From contig CACGAM010000001.1 of assembly GCA_902571055.1 (NCBI GenBank), positions 62,001 through 126,000 on the forward strand: DNA of 64,000 nt, written 5' to 3'. The notes beneath the pieces were generated by a model. The model saw only the letters and a list, made by a program, of their open reading frames with translations. It was not told where the DNA came from and ran no database searches. Each line of letters opens with the position of its first letter. Within the stretch, counting starts at the first letter, position 1. The DNA comes from an uncultured Pelagibacteraceae bacterium. GTDB lineage: Bacteria; Pseudomonadota; Alphaproteobacteria; Pelagibacterales; Pelagibacteraceae. Positions 10,268-20,416 of this stretch are shown piece after piece. A program made the translations under genes and the position numbers.

Positions 10268-12664
10268 ATGGAGTTTAAAAAAATCCAGATAAACGGATTT
10301 AAATCTTTTGCCGAAAAAACTACTTTTCACATTGAAGAAGGTTTAACAGGAATTGTTGGGCCTAATGGCTGCGGAAAATCAAACATTGTAGAGTCATTGA
10401 GGTGGTGCATGGGTGAAACATCTGCAAAAAGTATGAGAGGATCGGGAATGGAAGATGTAATATTTTCAGGTACCTCTAATAAACCCTCAAAAAATTTAGC
10501 TGAAGTATCTATAAATTTGACAAACGATAATAAAGATAGTCCTGCAAGATTTAAGGAATTAGATGAAATAGAGATAAGAAGAAAAATAGAAAAAGATAAA
10601 GGTTCTAAATTTTACATTAATGATAAAGAAGTTAGAGCAAAAGATGCTCAAATGTTTTTTGCAGATTTATCAACAGGAGCACATTCACCATCGTTAATTA
10701 GTCAAGGAAGAATTGGAGCTCTTGTGACTGCAAAACCAGCTGACAGAAGGGCTATATTAGAGGAGGCGGCGGGTATTGCGGGATTACATGTAAGAAGACA
10801 TGAGGCGGAATTAAGACTTGGAGCAGCTGAGAATAACCTCAAAAGAGCAGATGAATTAAGAAGACAACAAGAAAAACAATTGATTAATTTACAAAAGCAG
10901 GCAGAGGAGGCTCAGAGATATAAATTAATTTCAGAAGAGATAAAAAAAATTGAAGCTGGCTTATATTTTTTAAAATTAAGAGAAATAGATAGAGAGATAA
11001 AAATTGAAAATGAAATTAATCTAGAAGCAGAACAAGAAGTTGAAAAATTTAATACTGAATTAGCGAAAATTGAAGACGAAATAGATTTAAATTTAGAAAA
11101 AGTGAATCCTATTAGAGAAAAGAATATGGAAGATCTGTCAAAGATACAAAGATTAAATTTAGAATTAAAAAATATTGATGAAGAAAATGAAAGAATAAAA
11201 AATGAAATGGAAAACATTAAAAATTCTCTTAAAATGATTTCTGAGGATAAAGATCGAGAAAAAAGTATTATTATTGATGCGAATTCAAATGAGAAAAGAC
11301 TAAAAGAAGAAAAAAGTGAATTAATTGATATTGATTCAAAGTATTACGAGACGGAAAGAAAATCTAGTGAAGATTTAAATAATTCGAAAAATAAACTTCA
11401 GCACGAAATTGAAAATATTAAGGAATTAATAAAGTCAAATAAAAATGGTGAAGCTATCTTGCTTTTAGATGAATGTAAAAACCTTATTGAAGAATATGCA
11501 GATAGCTATAGTAGAAATCAAAATATTAAAAAAGATTCTATTAAAAGAAGTCAAAGAATCAAAACGATAGAGACTGAAATTGAGAGTTGGAAAAATTTGA
11601 CAATTAATTCAGAGAAAATGGTTAATGAGCTTGAAGAAAGAAAAATAAAGTTTAATGACAAATTAGAAGAATTTGAGAGCCAACCTCAATCACAAGCTGA
11701 GAAGAAAGGTAAAATTTCTGAAAATTTGAGAATTTCTGAACAAGAAAAAAGTGCAAATGAGTTAAAAATAAGTGATCTTGATGAAAAAATTTCTGAGTTA
11801 AGAAAAAATTTGAATTTTACTAAGGAAAGTTCAATAGAGATTAGAGAAAGAAAAGCTAGTTCTGGAGCAACAGTCGAAGGTTTAAACAAAAGAAGACAAG
11901 ACTTGTTGGACAGAGTGCAAGATGAGCTAAGTTTAAATGAGAGTGAATTATTAAATTATTCTAATTTAGAAAAAGAAGATGAATTTCCGGATGCGTTAAC
12001 CCAAGAAGAATTACTTGATGAGAAAAAAAGACAAAGAGATAAATTAGGATCTGTCAACTTAAGAGCTGATGAGGAGACAAGTAAATATGAAGATGAAATT
12101 AAAAAAATGGAAAAAGATAGACAAGACTTAGTAAGTGCAATTATAAAGTTGAAAGAGAGTATTAACGAATTAAATCAAAAAGGTAGAGAAAGGTTATTAA
12201 ATGCATTTGAGAAAGTTAATAGAAAATTCAATGAGGTTTACACAAAACTTTTTAATGGAGGCAACGCAAAATTAGAGCTGGTAGATTCTGATGATCCTTT
12301 AGACGCTGGACTTGAGATGCTTGTTAGTCCGCCGGGAAAAAGGCTGCAATCAATCACACTACTTTCAGGTGGCGAGCAGGCTTTAACAGCATTATCACTT
12401 ATATTTGCAGTTTTTTTAACCAATCCATCTCCAATATGTGTTTTAGATGAGGTTGATGCTCCTTTAGATGATGCTAATGTAACCAGATTTTGTAACTTGT
12501 TGGATGAACTAACCAAGATTACTTCGACAAGATTTATAATCGTAACTCACCATGCACTAACTATGTCAAAAATGGATAGGCTATATGGTGTAACAATGCC
12601 AGAGAAAGGTATCAGTCAATTAGTTGCGGTTGACTTGCAAAAAGCAGAGAGTATGGTCGCATGA
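10268..12664 (+). CDS. smc: SMC chromosome segregation ATPase, short form lacking a recognisable hinge
   Basis: Walker A IVGPNGCGKSNIVESLRWCMGE; signature LLSGGEQALTALSLIFAVF; Walker B PICVLDEVDAPLDDANV; only 798 aa. Confidence 0.93.
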   Translation: MEFKKIQINGFKSFAEKTTFHIEEGLTGIVGPNGCGKSNIVESLRWCMGETSAKSMRGSGMEDVIFSGTSNKPSKNLAEVSINLTNDNKDSPARFKELDEIEIRRKIEKDKGSKFYINDKEVRAKDAQMFFADLSTGAHSPSLISQGRIGALVTAKPADRRAILEEAAGIAGLHVRRHEAELRLGAAENNLKRADELRRQQEKQLINLQKQAEEAQRYKLISEEIKKIEAGLYFLKLREIDREIKIENEINLEAEQEVEKFNTELAKIEDEIDLNLEKVNPIREKNMEDLSKIQRLNLELKNIDEENERIKNEMENIKNSLKMISEDKDREKSIIIDANSNEKRLKEEKSELIDIDSKYYETERKSSEDLNNSKNKLQHEIENIKELIKSNKNGEAILLLDECKNLIEEYADSYSRNQNIKKDSIKRSQRIKTIETEIESWKNLTINSEKMVNELEERKIKFNDKLEEFESQPQSQAEKKGKISENLRISEQEKSANELKISDLDEKISELRKNLNFTKESSIEIRERKASSGATVEGLNKRRQDLLDRVQDELSLNESELLNYSNLEKEDEFPDALTQEELLDEKKRQRDKLGSVNLRADEETSKYEDEIKKMEKDRQDLVSAIIKLKESINELNQKGRERLLNAFEKVNRKFNEVYTKLFNGGNAKLELVDSDDPLDAGLEMLVSPPGKRLQSITLLSGGEQALTALSLIFAVFLTNPSPICVLDEVDAPLDDANVTRFCNLLDELTKITSTRFIIVTHHALTMSKMDRLYGVTMPEKGISQLVAVDLQKAESMVA

Positions 12665-12665
12665 C

Positions 12666-12941
12666 ATGCCCGAAAATCAGTTTAAAACTCGCCTTAAAAT
12701 TGCAAAAGATAAGGCTAAAAATAAATTAGAAAAAAAAAATCAAGAACCCTCCTCAAATATAGGACAAGCATTCAAAATGAGCACAGAACTCGTATCTGCA
12801 GTTGCGGTTGGGACAATTATTGGGTTTATTTTAGACAAATGGTTTGGTACTAAACCTTGGTTAATTTTATTATTTTTTTTTGTAGGAGTAATTGCTGGAA
12901 TAATGAACGTAATTAAGTCTGCAAAAAAATTGCAAAAATAG
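12666..12941 (+). CDS. AtpI/AtpZ-like F0F1-ATPase subunit
   Basis: Two-TM protein (TELVSAVAVGTIIGFILDKWFGTKPWLILLFFFVGVIAGIMNV) directly upstream of atpB; start at 12666. Confidence 0.85.
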   Translation: MPENQFKTRLKIAKDKAKNKLEKKNQEPSSNIGQAFKMSTELVSAVAVGTIIGFILDKWFGTKPWLILLFFFVGVIAGIMNVIKSAKKLQK

Positions 12942-12949
12942 AAAATTTT

Positions 12950-13684
12950 ATGGCAGCAAATCCAATGTACCAATTCAACGTCTACAGAATTGGACCCGAA
13001 ATCAAATTGGGTGAGATAGATTTATCATTTACTAACGCTAGTTTATTTATGGTTTTAAGTGCATTGACAGTCTTAATAATATTCAAACTTGGTTCGAAAA
13101 AAAATATTATAATACCTAACAAAATTCAATTATTAGCTGAGTTAAGTTATAGTTTTATTTCAAAGATGATAAGTGATACTGCTGGAACTAAGGCTAAGCC
13201 TTATTTTTCATTCATATTTTCACTTTTTATGTTTGTTTTGTTTTGTAATATGTTAGGTATGATACCATATTCTTTTACTGTCACTAGTCACATTATAGTA
13301 ACATTTGTATTGGCAGCTTTTATATTCATAGGAGTAACAATTATAGGATTTTTAAAACATGGATTGGGTTACTTAAAATTATTTGTGCCAAGTGGAGTAC
13401 CAATAGTTTTATTGCCTCTTATTGTTGTTATAGAAATAATTTCATATCTTAGTAGACCGATAAGTTTGTCGGTAAGATTATTTGCTAATATGATGGCTGG
13501 ACACACAATGATGAAGGTTTTTGGAGGTTTTGTAGTCAGTTTAGGAATAGTTGGAGGCTGGTTGCCTCTAAGTTTTTCAGTTGCACTTACAGGGCTTGAG
13601 ATTCTAGTAGCATTTCTTCAAGCATATGTTTTTGCAATTTTAACATGCATATATTTAAATGATGCATTAAATTTACACCATTAA
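12950..13684 (+). CDS. atpB: F0F1 ATP synthase subunit a
   Basis: SLSVRLFANMMAGHTMMKVF and LEILVAFLQAYVFAILTCIYLNDAL. Confidence 0.95.
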   Translation: MAANPMYQFNVYRIGPEIKLGEIDLSFTNASLFMVLSALTVLIIFKLGSKKNIIIPNKIQLLAELSYSFISKMISDTAGTKAKPYFSFIFSLFMFVLFCNMLGMIPYSFTVTSHIIVTFVLAAFIFIGVTIIGFLKHGLGYLKLFVPSGVPIVLLPLIVVIEIISYLSRPISLSVRLFANMMAGHTMMKVFGGFVVSLGIVGGWLPLSFSVALTGLEILVAFLQAYVFAILTCIYLNDALNLHH

Positions 13685-13700
13685 ATAAAAGGAGGATATA

Positions 13701-13928
13701 ATGGAATTAGAAGCAGCAAAAATGATCGGTGCAGGATTAGCAGCGATTGCACTAGCAGGAGCAGGTGTTGGAATAGGAATTATTTTTGGTAATTACCTAT
13801 CTGGAGCTATGAGAAATCCGTCTGCAGCACAAAAACAGTTTCCTAATTTACTTTTAGGTTTTGCACTAGCTGAAGCTACTGGTTTGTTTGGATTAGTTGT
13901 TGCATTAATTATATTATTTGCATTTTAA
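13701..13928 (+). CDS. atpE: F0F1 ATP synthase subunit c
   Basis: 75-aa two-TM proteolipid with ALAEATGLFGLVVALIILF. Confidence 0.95.
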   Translation: MELEAAKMIGAGLAAIALAGAGVGIGIIFGNYLSGAMRNPSAAQKQFPNLLLGFALAEATGLFGLVVALIILFAF

Positions 13929-13933
13929 TATAG

Positions 13934-14527
13934 TTGATGTTGGTTAAGAAAACTTTATTTAGTATCTTTTTATACTGCACTTTAATTAAGACAGCTTTAA
14001 GTGCAGAAAGTGGAGGTATGCCTCAACTAGACCCTGAATTTTGGTTTTCTCAAATTTTCTGGTTAATCTTCACCTTCGGCTTATTATTTTTTATTTTATC
14101 AAAGTTTATCTTACCCAATATCAGTTCTAACTTGGAGAATAGAAAGTCACAAATATTAGAAAATATTGAAAAAGCAGAAGAGCAGAGACAAGAAAGCGAA
14201 AATAAAATTAAAGAGTTTGACAAAATTATTTATGAAAGCAAAGTCCAAGCAAAAAATATTTTAAATGAAGCTAAGAAAAAAATAAGTGAGGATATAAATA
14301 ACAAAAAAAAACTACTTGAAGACAAAATTAACTCTGAGATAAAGTCTGTTGAAAATGAAATAAATGAATTAAGAAAACGTTCTCCAGAAACAATTAATCA
14401 AATTGCTATAAGTACATCTTCAGATTTACTAAAACAATTAATTGGAGCAGATGTAAATCAAAGTAATATTTCAGCAATAGTTGAAGATTTATCCAAAAAA
14501 GAAAAGGGCAAATATTATGGAGTTTGA
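13934..14527 (+). CDS. F0F1 ATP synthase subunit b'
   Basis: One N-terminal TM (FWFSQIFWLIFTFGLLFFILSKFILPNI) plus long charged helix. Confidence 0.85.
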   Translation: MMLVKKTLFSIFLYCTLIKTALSAESGGMPQLDPEFWFSQIFWLIFTFGLLFFILSKFILPNISSNLENRKSQILENIEKAEEQRQESENKIKEFDKIIYESKVQAKNILNEAKKKISEDINNKKKLLEDKINSEIKSVENEINELRKRSPETINQIAISTSSDLLKQLIGADVNQSNISAIVEDLSKKEKGKYYGV

Positions 14528-15014
14528 TGCAACATTTTGGGTAGCAATATCATTTGTTATATTTTTTATTGGATTAATTTATTTAAAGGTTCCTCAAAAA
14601 GTTAACGATCTTTTGACTAAAATGATTGTTGATATTAAGAGGGAAATTGATGAGAGTGAAAAACTTAGAACAGAGTCCAAAGAACTTCTAGTTAAAGCAA
14701 AAAATAAACTAGATAGTGCAGAAAAAGAAAAAAAGAGAATAATCGACGACGCCAAGAGTGATGCAGAGCGTATGATTATTGAAATGAATGATAAATTTCA
14801 TAAATCATCAGAATTAAAAAAGAATTTGGCTCAAAATAAAATAAACCAAATGAAAGATAACGCTATTAAAGATATAAAGAATACATCAATCAAAATTGCA
14901 ATAGACTCTGTAAAAAAAGTGATTACTAGTTCAGTTGATAAAACAAAATTAGAAGCTTTATTTACAAAAAATCTTAAAGAAACAAAAGAACAAATAAAAA
15001 AAATAAATTCCTAG
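14517..15014 (+). CDS. atpF: F0F1 ATP synthase subunit b
   Basis: MEFDATFWVAISFVIFFIGLIYLKVPQKV plus charged helix; start at 14517 overlaps b' by 11 nt. Confidence 0.85.
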   Translation: MEFDATFWVAISFVIFFIGLIYLKVPQKVNDLLTKMIVDIKREIDESEKLRTESKELLVKAKNKLDSAEKEKKRIIDDAKSDAERMIIEMNDKFHKSSELKKNLAQNKINQMKDNAIKDIKNTSIKIAIDSVKKVITSSVDKTKLEALFTKNLKETKEQIKKINS

Positions 15015-15038
15015 AAAGTAATTTCGTTACTTTTTTTT
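15015..15038 (+). terminator. Rho-independent terminator after atpF
   Basis: AAAGTAA-TTTCG-TTACTTT followed by Ts, starting immediately after the atpF stop. Confidence 0.8.
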
Positions 15039-15059
15039 AAAATAATATAAATTAACTTT

Positions 15060-16514
15060 ATGAAATCAATTGTAATCGGCTCAGGTTTTGGTGGTATTGC
15101 AGCAGCTTTAAGACTTAAAGCTAAAGGACATGACGTTACATTAATCGAAAAACATAATGATTTAGGTGGTCGAGCTAGAGTTTTTGAGAGGAATGGCTTT
15201 AAATTTGATGGAGGTCCAACTGTAATAACAGCCCCACATTTAATCTATGAATTATTTGAAATTTTTAATAAAGATCCGTCAAATTATATCAAAATAAAAC
15301 CATTAGATGTTTGGTATAGGTTTGTCTTCGAAGATGGATTTAGCTTTGACTACTCAGGAAATGAAAATTCAATGAGAGATCAAATAGAAAAAATAAGTAA
15401 AAAAGATTTGAATGGCTATATAAAGCTAGTCGATTTTACAAAAAGAATTTTTGATAAAGGTTTTACTGAATTATCAGATGTGCCTTTTGATAAACCAATT
15501 TTCATGATGAAACAATTGCCATCCTTGTTCAGCCTGAAAAGTTATAGGTCTGTTTACTCTTTGGTTTCATCATATGTTGAAAATGAAAAACTAAGAAGAA
15601 TGCTAAGTATGCATCCTTTATTAGTTGGAGGTAATCCATTTACCACGACTTCTATTTATGGACTTATTTTATACTTGGAAAAGAAATGGGGAATTCATTA
15701 TTCAATGGGTGGTACTGGCGCAATAATTAAGGGGCTAGAGAAATTAATGTTAGAAGAAAAAATTGAAATTATTAAAAATTCTGAGGCAACTAAATTTTAT
15801 ATGCAAAATGGAAAAATTACATCTGTAGAAATTAATAATTCACATAAATTAAATGCCGATAATGTGATATGTAATGCAGATCCACCAAATGTGTACGATC
15901 AATTGATAAATAGCAAAAAAAATTCCTTATTTGAATGGAAAAGAAAAAGAATGGATTACTCAATGGGATTATTTGTTTATTACTTTGGTACAAAAAAAGT
16001 TTATGAGAAAGTAGCTCATCACACAATTAAATTTGGGAGTAAATACAAAGAGCACCTAAATGATATATTTGACAAAAAAAAATTAAACGATGATATTAGT
16101 TATTATCTCCATAGACCTTCAGCAACAGACAAATCGATGGCACCTAAGGGACACGACTGCTTTTATGTTTTAGTTCCAGTGCCAAATAACCAATCTAAAA
16201 TAAATTGGAGCAATGAAGGTGAAAAAATGAAAAATCTAGTAATAGAAAAAATGCAAAATCATTTACTTCCTGAATTGAAAGAAAATATTGTAGAAGATTT
16301 TTATTTAACTCCTGATTATTTTGAGAGTGAATTAAATACGAAATATGGATCTGGATTTTCGATTCAGCCTAAATTTAGTCAATCAGCATATTTTAGATTT
16401 CACAATAAATCTGAAATATGCAAAGGATTATATTTTGTAGGAGCTGGTACTCATCCAGGAGCGGGCGTTCCTGGTGTTCTATCTTCAGCAAAGGTATTAG
16501 ATAAAATTATTTAA
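15060..16514 (+). CDS. crtI: Phytoene desaturase
   Basis: VIGSGFGGIAAALRLKAKGHDVTLIEKHNDLGGRARVFERNGFKFDGGPTVITAP; GLYFVGAGTHPGAGVPGVLSSAKV. Confidence 0.95.
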   Translation: MKSIVIGSGFGGIAAALRLKAKGHDVTLIEKHNDLGGRARVFERNGFKFDGGPTVITAPHLIYELFEIFNKDPSNYIKIKPLDVWYRFVFEDGFSFDYSGNENSMRDQIEKISKKDLNGYIKLVDFTKRIFDKGFTELSDVPFDKPIFMMKQLPSLFSLKSYRSVYSLVSSYVENEKLRRMLSMHPLLVGGNPFTTTSIYGLILYLEKKWGIHYSMGGTGAIIKGLEKLMLEEKIEIIKNSEATKFYMQNGKITSVEINNSHKLNADNVICNADPPNVYDQLINSKKNSLFEWKRKRMDYSMGLFVYYFGTKKVYEKVAHHTIKFGSKYKEHLNDIFDKKKLNDDISYYLHRPSATDKSMAPKGHDCFYVLVPVPNNQSKINWSNEGEKMKNLVIEKMQNHLLPELKENIVEDFYLTPDYFESELNTKYGSGFSIQPKFSQSAYFRFHNKSEICKGLYFVGAGTHPGAGVPGVLSSAKVLDKII

Positions 16515-17362
16515 TGTCGCAAAATTACTTATCAATTTACGCAAAGTCGTTTAATTGGGCTGGATTTTTTTTACCAAAATCAAAGTATAATAAATGCTCA
16601 ACTTTGTATGATTTCTGTAGAACTGTAGATAATATCGCTGATGATAAAGAAAACTTAGATATTAAGAAGAAAAATCTAAAAGAATTTAAAAAAAGATTTT
16701 ATGAAAAAGACTTTAGTTCAATTAAAATAAAAAATATGTGGCAACTAATTCATGAGTTTTCTATATCTACAAAAATAATAGACGATTTATTCGATGGGAT
16801 TGAAACCGATTTGCAGGAAAAAGTTTTACTAAGTAATGAAAAAGATTTATTAATTTATTCATATAGAGTAGCAGGGACCGTAGGATTAATGATGGCAAAA
16901 ATATTAAAAGTTAAGTCAAATTTGGCATTAACTTCAGCAATTGATTTAGGAATTGCCATGCAATTAACAAATATTGCTAGAGATGTGATTGAAGATTCAG
17001 GAAGAAACAGAAAGTATATTGATAATAATTTTAACAAAATTAAGGAAACAATAAAATTAGCTGATACATTCTATAATAGTTCATTTAGATCAATTAGTGA
17101 AATACCTATTTCTTGTAGATTTGCAATTTTAGTAGCTAGGCGTGTTTATAGACAAATTGGGAATGAGATTATAAAGAAAAGAGATTTTGAAGATTATAAA
17201 CAATCAGGAAAAATATTTGTCACAAAATTTGGAAAAGTAAAAGAAACTTTTTTAAGTATTTACGATTTTATTTTATTAATGTTTTTGAAACCTAATGAGC
17301 ATAATCTTGATTTTCATCACATTAAGATAAATAGAGAAATAAATTTAGATGATAGATTTTGA
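16514..17362 (+). CDS. crtB: Phytoene synthase
   Basis: SFNWAGFFLPKSKYNKCSTLYDFCRTVDNIADD; LGIAMQLTNIARDVIEDSGRNRKY. Confidence 0.95.
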   Translation: MSQNYLSIYAKSFNWAGFFLPKSKYNKCSTLYDFCRTVDNIADDKENLDIKKKNLKEFKKRFYEKDFSSIKIKNMWQLIHEFSISTKIIDDLFDGIETDLQEKVLLSNEKDLLIYSYRVAGTVGLMMAKILKVKSNLALTSAIDLGIAMQLTNIARDVIEDSGRNRKYIDNNFNKIKETIKLADTFYNSSFRSISEIPISCRFAILVARRVYRQIGNEIIKKRDFEDYKQSGKIFVTKFGKVKETFLSIYDFILLMFLKPNEHNLDFHHIKINREINLDDRF

Positions 17363-18413
17363 TTACATTATTGTAGGTGGTGGTTGCGCAGGTTTATCTC
17401 TCGCTTATGAATTGCAGATAAATAACAAAATTAAGAGTAAAACTTTGGCTATAATTGAGCCTAGAGAAATTTACGAAAGAGATAAAACATGGTCATTTTG
17501 GAAAGTCAATCCACACAATTTTGAAGATTGTGTTATTAAAAGCTGGAAAGAGTTTTCAATTAATATTTCAAGTAAAACAAATTATATTAATTGTTCTAAA
17601 ACGCCATATCAAACTATAGATAGTGGGCTATTCTATAAAAAAATAATTGCTGAATTAAGGAAAAACAAAAATATTTTCTTTTTAAAAACAAAAGAGAACT
17701 TAAAAACAAGTAAATCATTTATATTTAATAGTTTGGCAAATATTACTCCTAAAAAAGACGATCTTTGGCAACATTTTGCAGGCTTTGAGATAGAAGTAGA
17801 AAAAAGAATATTTGATAGTGAAATTTTGAACCTTATGGATTTTGATTGTGATCAAAAAAATAGTGTTCATTTTTTCTACACACTTCCATTTGATACTAGA
17901 AAAGCACTTGTTGAGACTACATGGTTATCAAACATGAAAGATGAAACTGAAAAAAATTATGAAGAACAATTAGTAAATTATATAGAGAAAAAATTAAAAA
18001 TTAAAAATTACAAAATTATATATAAAGAAAAAGGTAAAATTCCTCTTTTTAATCCAAGAATAATTAAAAAAGATAATGAAATTTCTATTGGCACCGCTGG
18101 AGGCATGACCAGACTTAGCACAGGTTATACGTTTTTAAACATTCAAGAGCACAGCAAATATATCTGCAAAAATTTCGAAAATTTATCTAAAATTAAAAAT
18201 TTTCAAATTGGAAAAAAATATCAATATTTGGATAATATTTTCTTAAAGGTTTTACATAAAAATCCAAAATTAATGCCTGGAATTTTTTATAATATGTTTA
18301 CCGCAAACAATGAAAAGGTTGTGAAATTTTTATCTAATAAGAGCAATTTTATTGACGATATACATATAATTATGAAAATGCCTAAAATGATTTTTATTAA
18401 AGAGTTAATATAG
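17349..18413 (+). CDS. crtY: Lycopene beta-cyclase
   Basis: DYIIVGGGCAGLSLAYEL, KTWSFW, FDFLYTLPF-like VHFFYTLPFDTRKALVETTWLS, GGMTRLSTGYTF. Confidence 0.93.
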   Translation: MIDFDYIIVGGGCAGLSLAYELQINNKIKSKTLAIIEPREIYERDKTWSFWKVNPHNFEDCVIKSWKEFSINISSKTNYINCSKTPYQTIDSGLFYKKIIAELRKNKNIFFLKTKENLKTSKSFIFNSLANITPKKDDLWQHFAGFEIEVEKRIFDSEILNLMDFDCDQKNSVHFFYTLPFDTRKALVETTWLSNMKDETEKNYEEQLVNYIEKKLKIKNYKIIYKEKGKIPLFNPRIIKKDNEISIGTAGGMTRLSTGYTFLNIQEHSKYICKNFENLSKIKNFQIGKKYQYLDNIFLKVLHKNPKLMPGIFYNMFTANNEKVVKFLSNKSNFIDDIHIIMKMPKMIFIKELI

Positions 18414-18415
18414 AG

Positions 18416-19318
18416 ATGTCAAAAAAAATTGATTTTATACACTCTTTAATTTTTTTTAATTTTTGTATTATTTTATCTGCTGTTACTTTCATTCAAAATC
18501 AAAACTTTTTAATCTTTTGTTTATTCTTAATTATGTCATTGGGGATATCACATGGGTCTTTAGATAATTTAAAAGGGAAAAAATTATTAAAGATTTATAA
18601 AATAAAACAAATAGAAAAATTTTATTTTTCTTATATTTGTTTATCAATTTTTATAATTTTGTTATGGATATTATTACCTACATTTTTACTAGTAATTTTT
18701 CTTTTAATTGCAAGTTACCATTTTGGAAAAGAAGATACAGTTTATAAATCAGAAATCAAAGGGTTTAAGAAAGATATATTGTTTCTTTTAAAAGGCTCTT
18801 TAGTTATCACTGCCCCACTTTTTTTTAATTATTACAAAACGAATGAAATTTTTTTAATACTAAATTTTAATTTATTTTCAGAATTTATGATTTCTAAAGA
18901 AATTATATTTATATTAATTTTTTTAAGTTTTTTATCAGGATTGACTTTATCAAAATTTAAAAATATTGATGATAGTACACTATCAATTATGGATTTTTCA
19001 TCTATTATATTAATAAACTATTTTCTTAATCCAATACTGGCATTTACAATTTATTTTTGTTTTTTGCACTCGATTAGACATAGTATAACGCTTATATTTG
19101 AATTAGATAAAAATTTTAGCACAGGATTTTCAAAATTTTTAAAAAAAGCTTTGCCTCTTACAACGGTAACAGCTGTCCTGTATTTGGCATCTATTTACAG
19201 TCTTAATAACTTTTTTGAATTAAATAATGCAATATATAAAGTAATTTTTATTGGATTGGCGTCATTAACATTTCCACATATATTACTTGAGTATTTAGTC
19301 GAGAAAAATGAAAAATAG
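18416..19318 (+). CDS. blh: Beta-carotene 15,15'-dioxygenase, Brp/Blh family (retinal-forming)
   Basis: Multi-TM; MSLGISHGSLDNLKG, ASYHFGKED, CFLHSIRHS histidine motifs; last gene of crtIBY set. Confidence 0.9.
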   Translation: MSKKIDFIHSLIFFNFCIILSAVTFIQNQNFLIFCLFLIMSLGISHGSLDNLKGKKLLKIYKIKQIEKFYFSYICLSIFIILLWILLPTFLLVIFLLIASYHFGKEDTVYKSEIKGFKKDILFLLKGSLVITAPLFFNYYKTNEIFLILNFNLFSEFMISKEIIFILIFLSFLSGLTLSKFKNIDDSTLSIMDFSSIILINYFLNPILAFTIYFCFLHSIRHSITLIFELDKNFSTGFSKFLKKALPLTTVTAVLYLASIYSLNNFFELNNAIYKVIFIGLASLTFPHILLEYLVEKNEK

Positions 19319-19475
19319 AAATATAAATTTATTAGGTTGGATTTTATTTGTAATATCTGCAATTGGTTTTACCATATCAAGTATTGGTAACTTTTGGGCT
19401 ATGTTTGGAAGTTTATTTTTTTTAATTGCTTGTATCGTATTCTTAATACCATTTTTTAGAGAAGAAAAAAAATGA
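19308..19475 (+). CDS. Small membrane protein (55 aa) between blh and ispH, absent from the supplied ORF track
   Basis: My translation: MKNRNINLLGWILFVISAIGFTISSIGNFWAMFGSLFFLIACIVFLIPFFREEKK*; overlaps blh by 11 nt and ispH by 4 nt (ATGA). Confidence 0.7.
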   Translation: MKNRNINLLGWILFVISAIGFTISSIGNFWAMFGSLFFLIACIVFLIPFFREEKK

Positions 19476-20416
19476 AAGATAAATTAATAAAAGTATATTT
19501 AGCATCCCCAAGAGGTTTTTGTGCCGGAGTAGACAGGGCAATTGAGATTGTAAAAAAAAGCTTAGAAAAATATGGTTCACCAGTATATGTGAGACATGAA
19601 ATAGTTCATAACAAACACGTTGTAGAAAGTTTAAAAAAAATAGGTGCAATATTCGTTGAAGAGCTCGATGAAATTAGGGACAAATCAAGGCCTGTTATTT
19701 TTTCAGCACACGGTGTGCCTAAGTCTATTCCAGCACAAGCTAATGATTTAAAGATGGAATATATTGATGCTACCTGCCCTCTTGTATCAAAAGTTCATAG
19801 AGAAGCTGAAAACCTTAATAGGAAAGGAGATCACATTTTATTAATAGGACACAGAAACCACCCTGAGGTTATAGGAACAATGGGCCAGATAGAGAATGGT
19901 GGTATTGATCTTATAGAAAGTGTTGATGATGCAAAAAATTACCAAAATATATCTAAAAAAGAACTAGCATACGTAACACAAACGACATTATCAGTAGATG
20001 ACACAAAAGAGATAATCGCTGAACTGAAGAGAAGATTTCCAAGAATTAAAGAACCAAAAAAAGATGATATTTGTTATGCCACAACTAATAGACAATCCGC
20101 AGTTAAGAAAATTGCAAGTTTCTGTGATATGTTTTTTGTAATCGGAAGTAGAAATTCATCAAACTCTGTAAGATTAGTTGAGGTGGCAAAAAGGTCTGGA
20201 TGTGAAAATTCTTTACTTATTCATTCAGAAAGTGAAATTCCATTTGATAAGATTGGTGCTTGTAAAACTATTGGTATTTCATCTGGTGCGTCGGCTCCTG
20301 AAATACTAGTTGAGGAATTTATTAAAAATTTAAAAAAGAAATATCACATTGAAATTGAAAATACCGAGGTCATAAAAGAAGATGTTACTTTTAAAATTCC
20401 TGGTAAATTAAATTAA
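19472..20416 (+). CDS. ispH: 4-hydroxy-3-methylbut-2-enyl diphosphate reductase
   Basis: VYLASPRGFCAGVDRAIEIVKKSLEKYGSPVYVRHEIVHNKHVV; DATCPLVSKVH. Confidence 0.96.
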   Translation: MKDKLIKVYLASPRGFCAGVDRAIEIVKKSLEKYGSPVYVRHEIVHNKHVVESLKKIGAIFVEELDEIRDKSRPVIFSAHGVPKSIPAQANDLKMEYIDATCPLVSKVHREAENLNRKGDHILLIGHRNHPEVIGTMGQIENGGIDLIESVDDAKNYQNISKKELAYVTQTTLSVDDTKEIIAELKRRFPRIKEPKKDDICYATTNRQSAVKKIASFCDMFFVIGSRNSSNSVRLVEVAKRSGCENSLLIHSESEIPFDKIGACKTIGISSGASAPEILVEEFIKNLKKKYHIEIENTEVIKEDVTFKIPGKLN

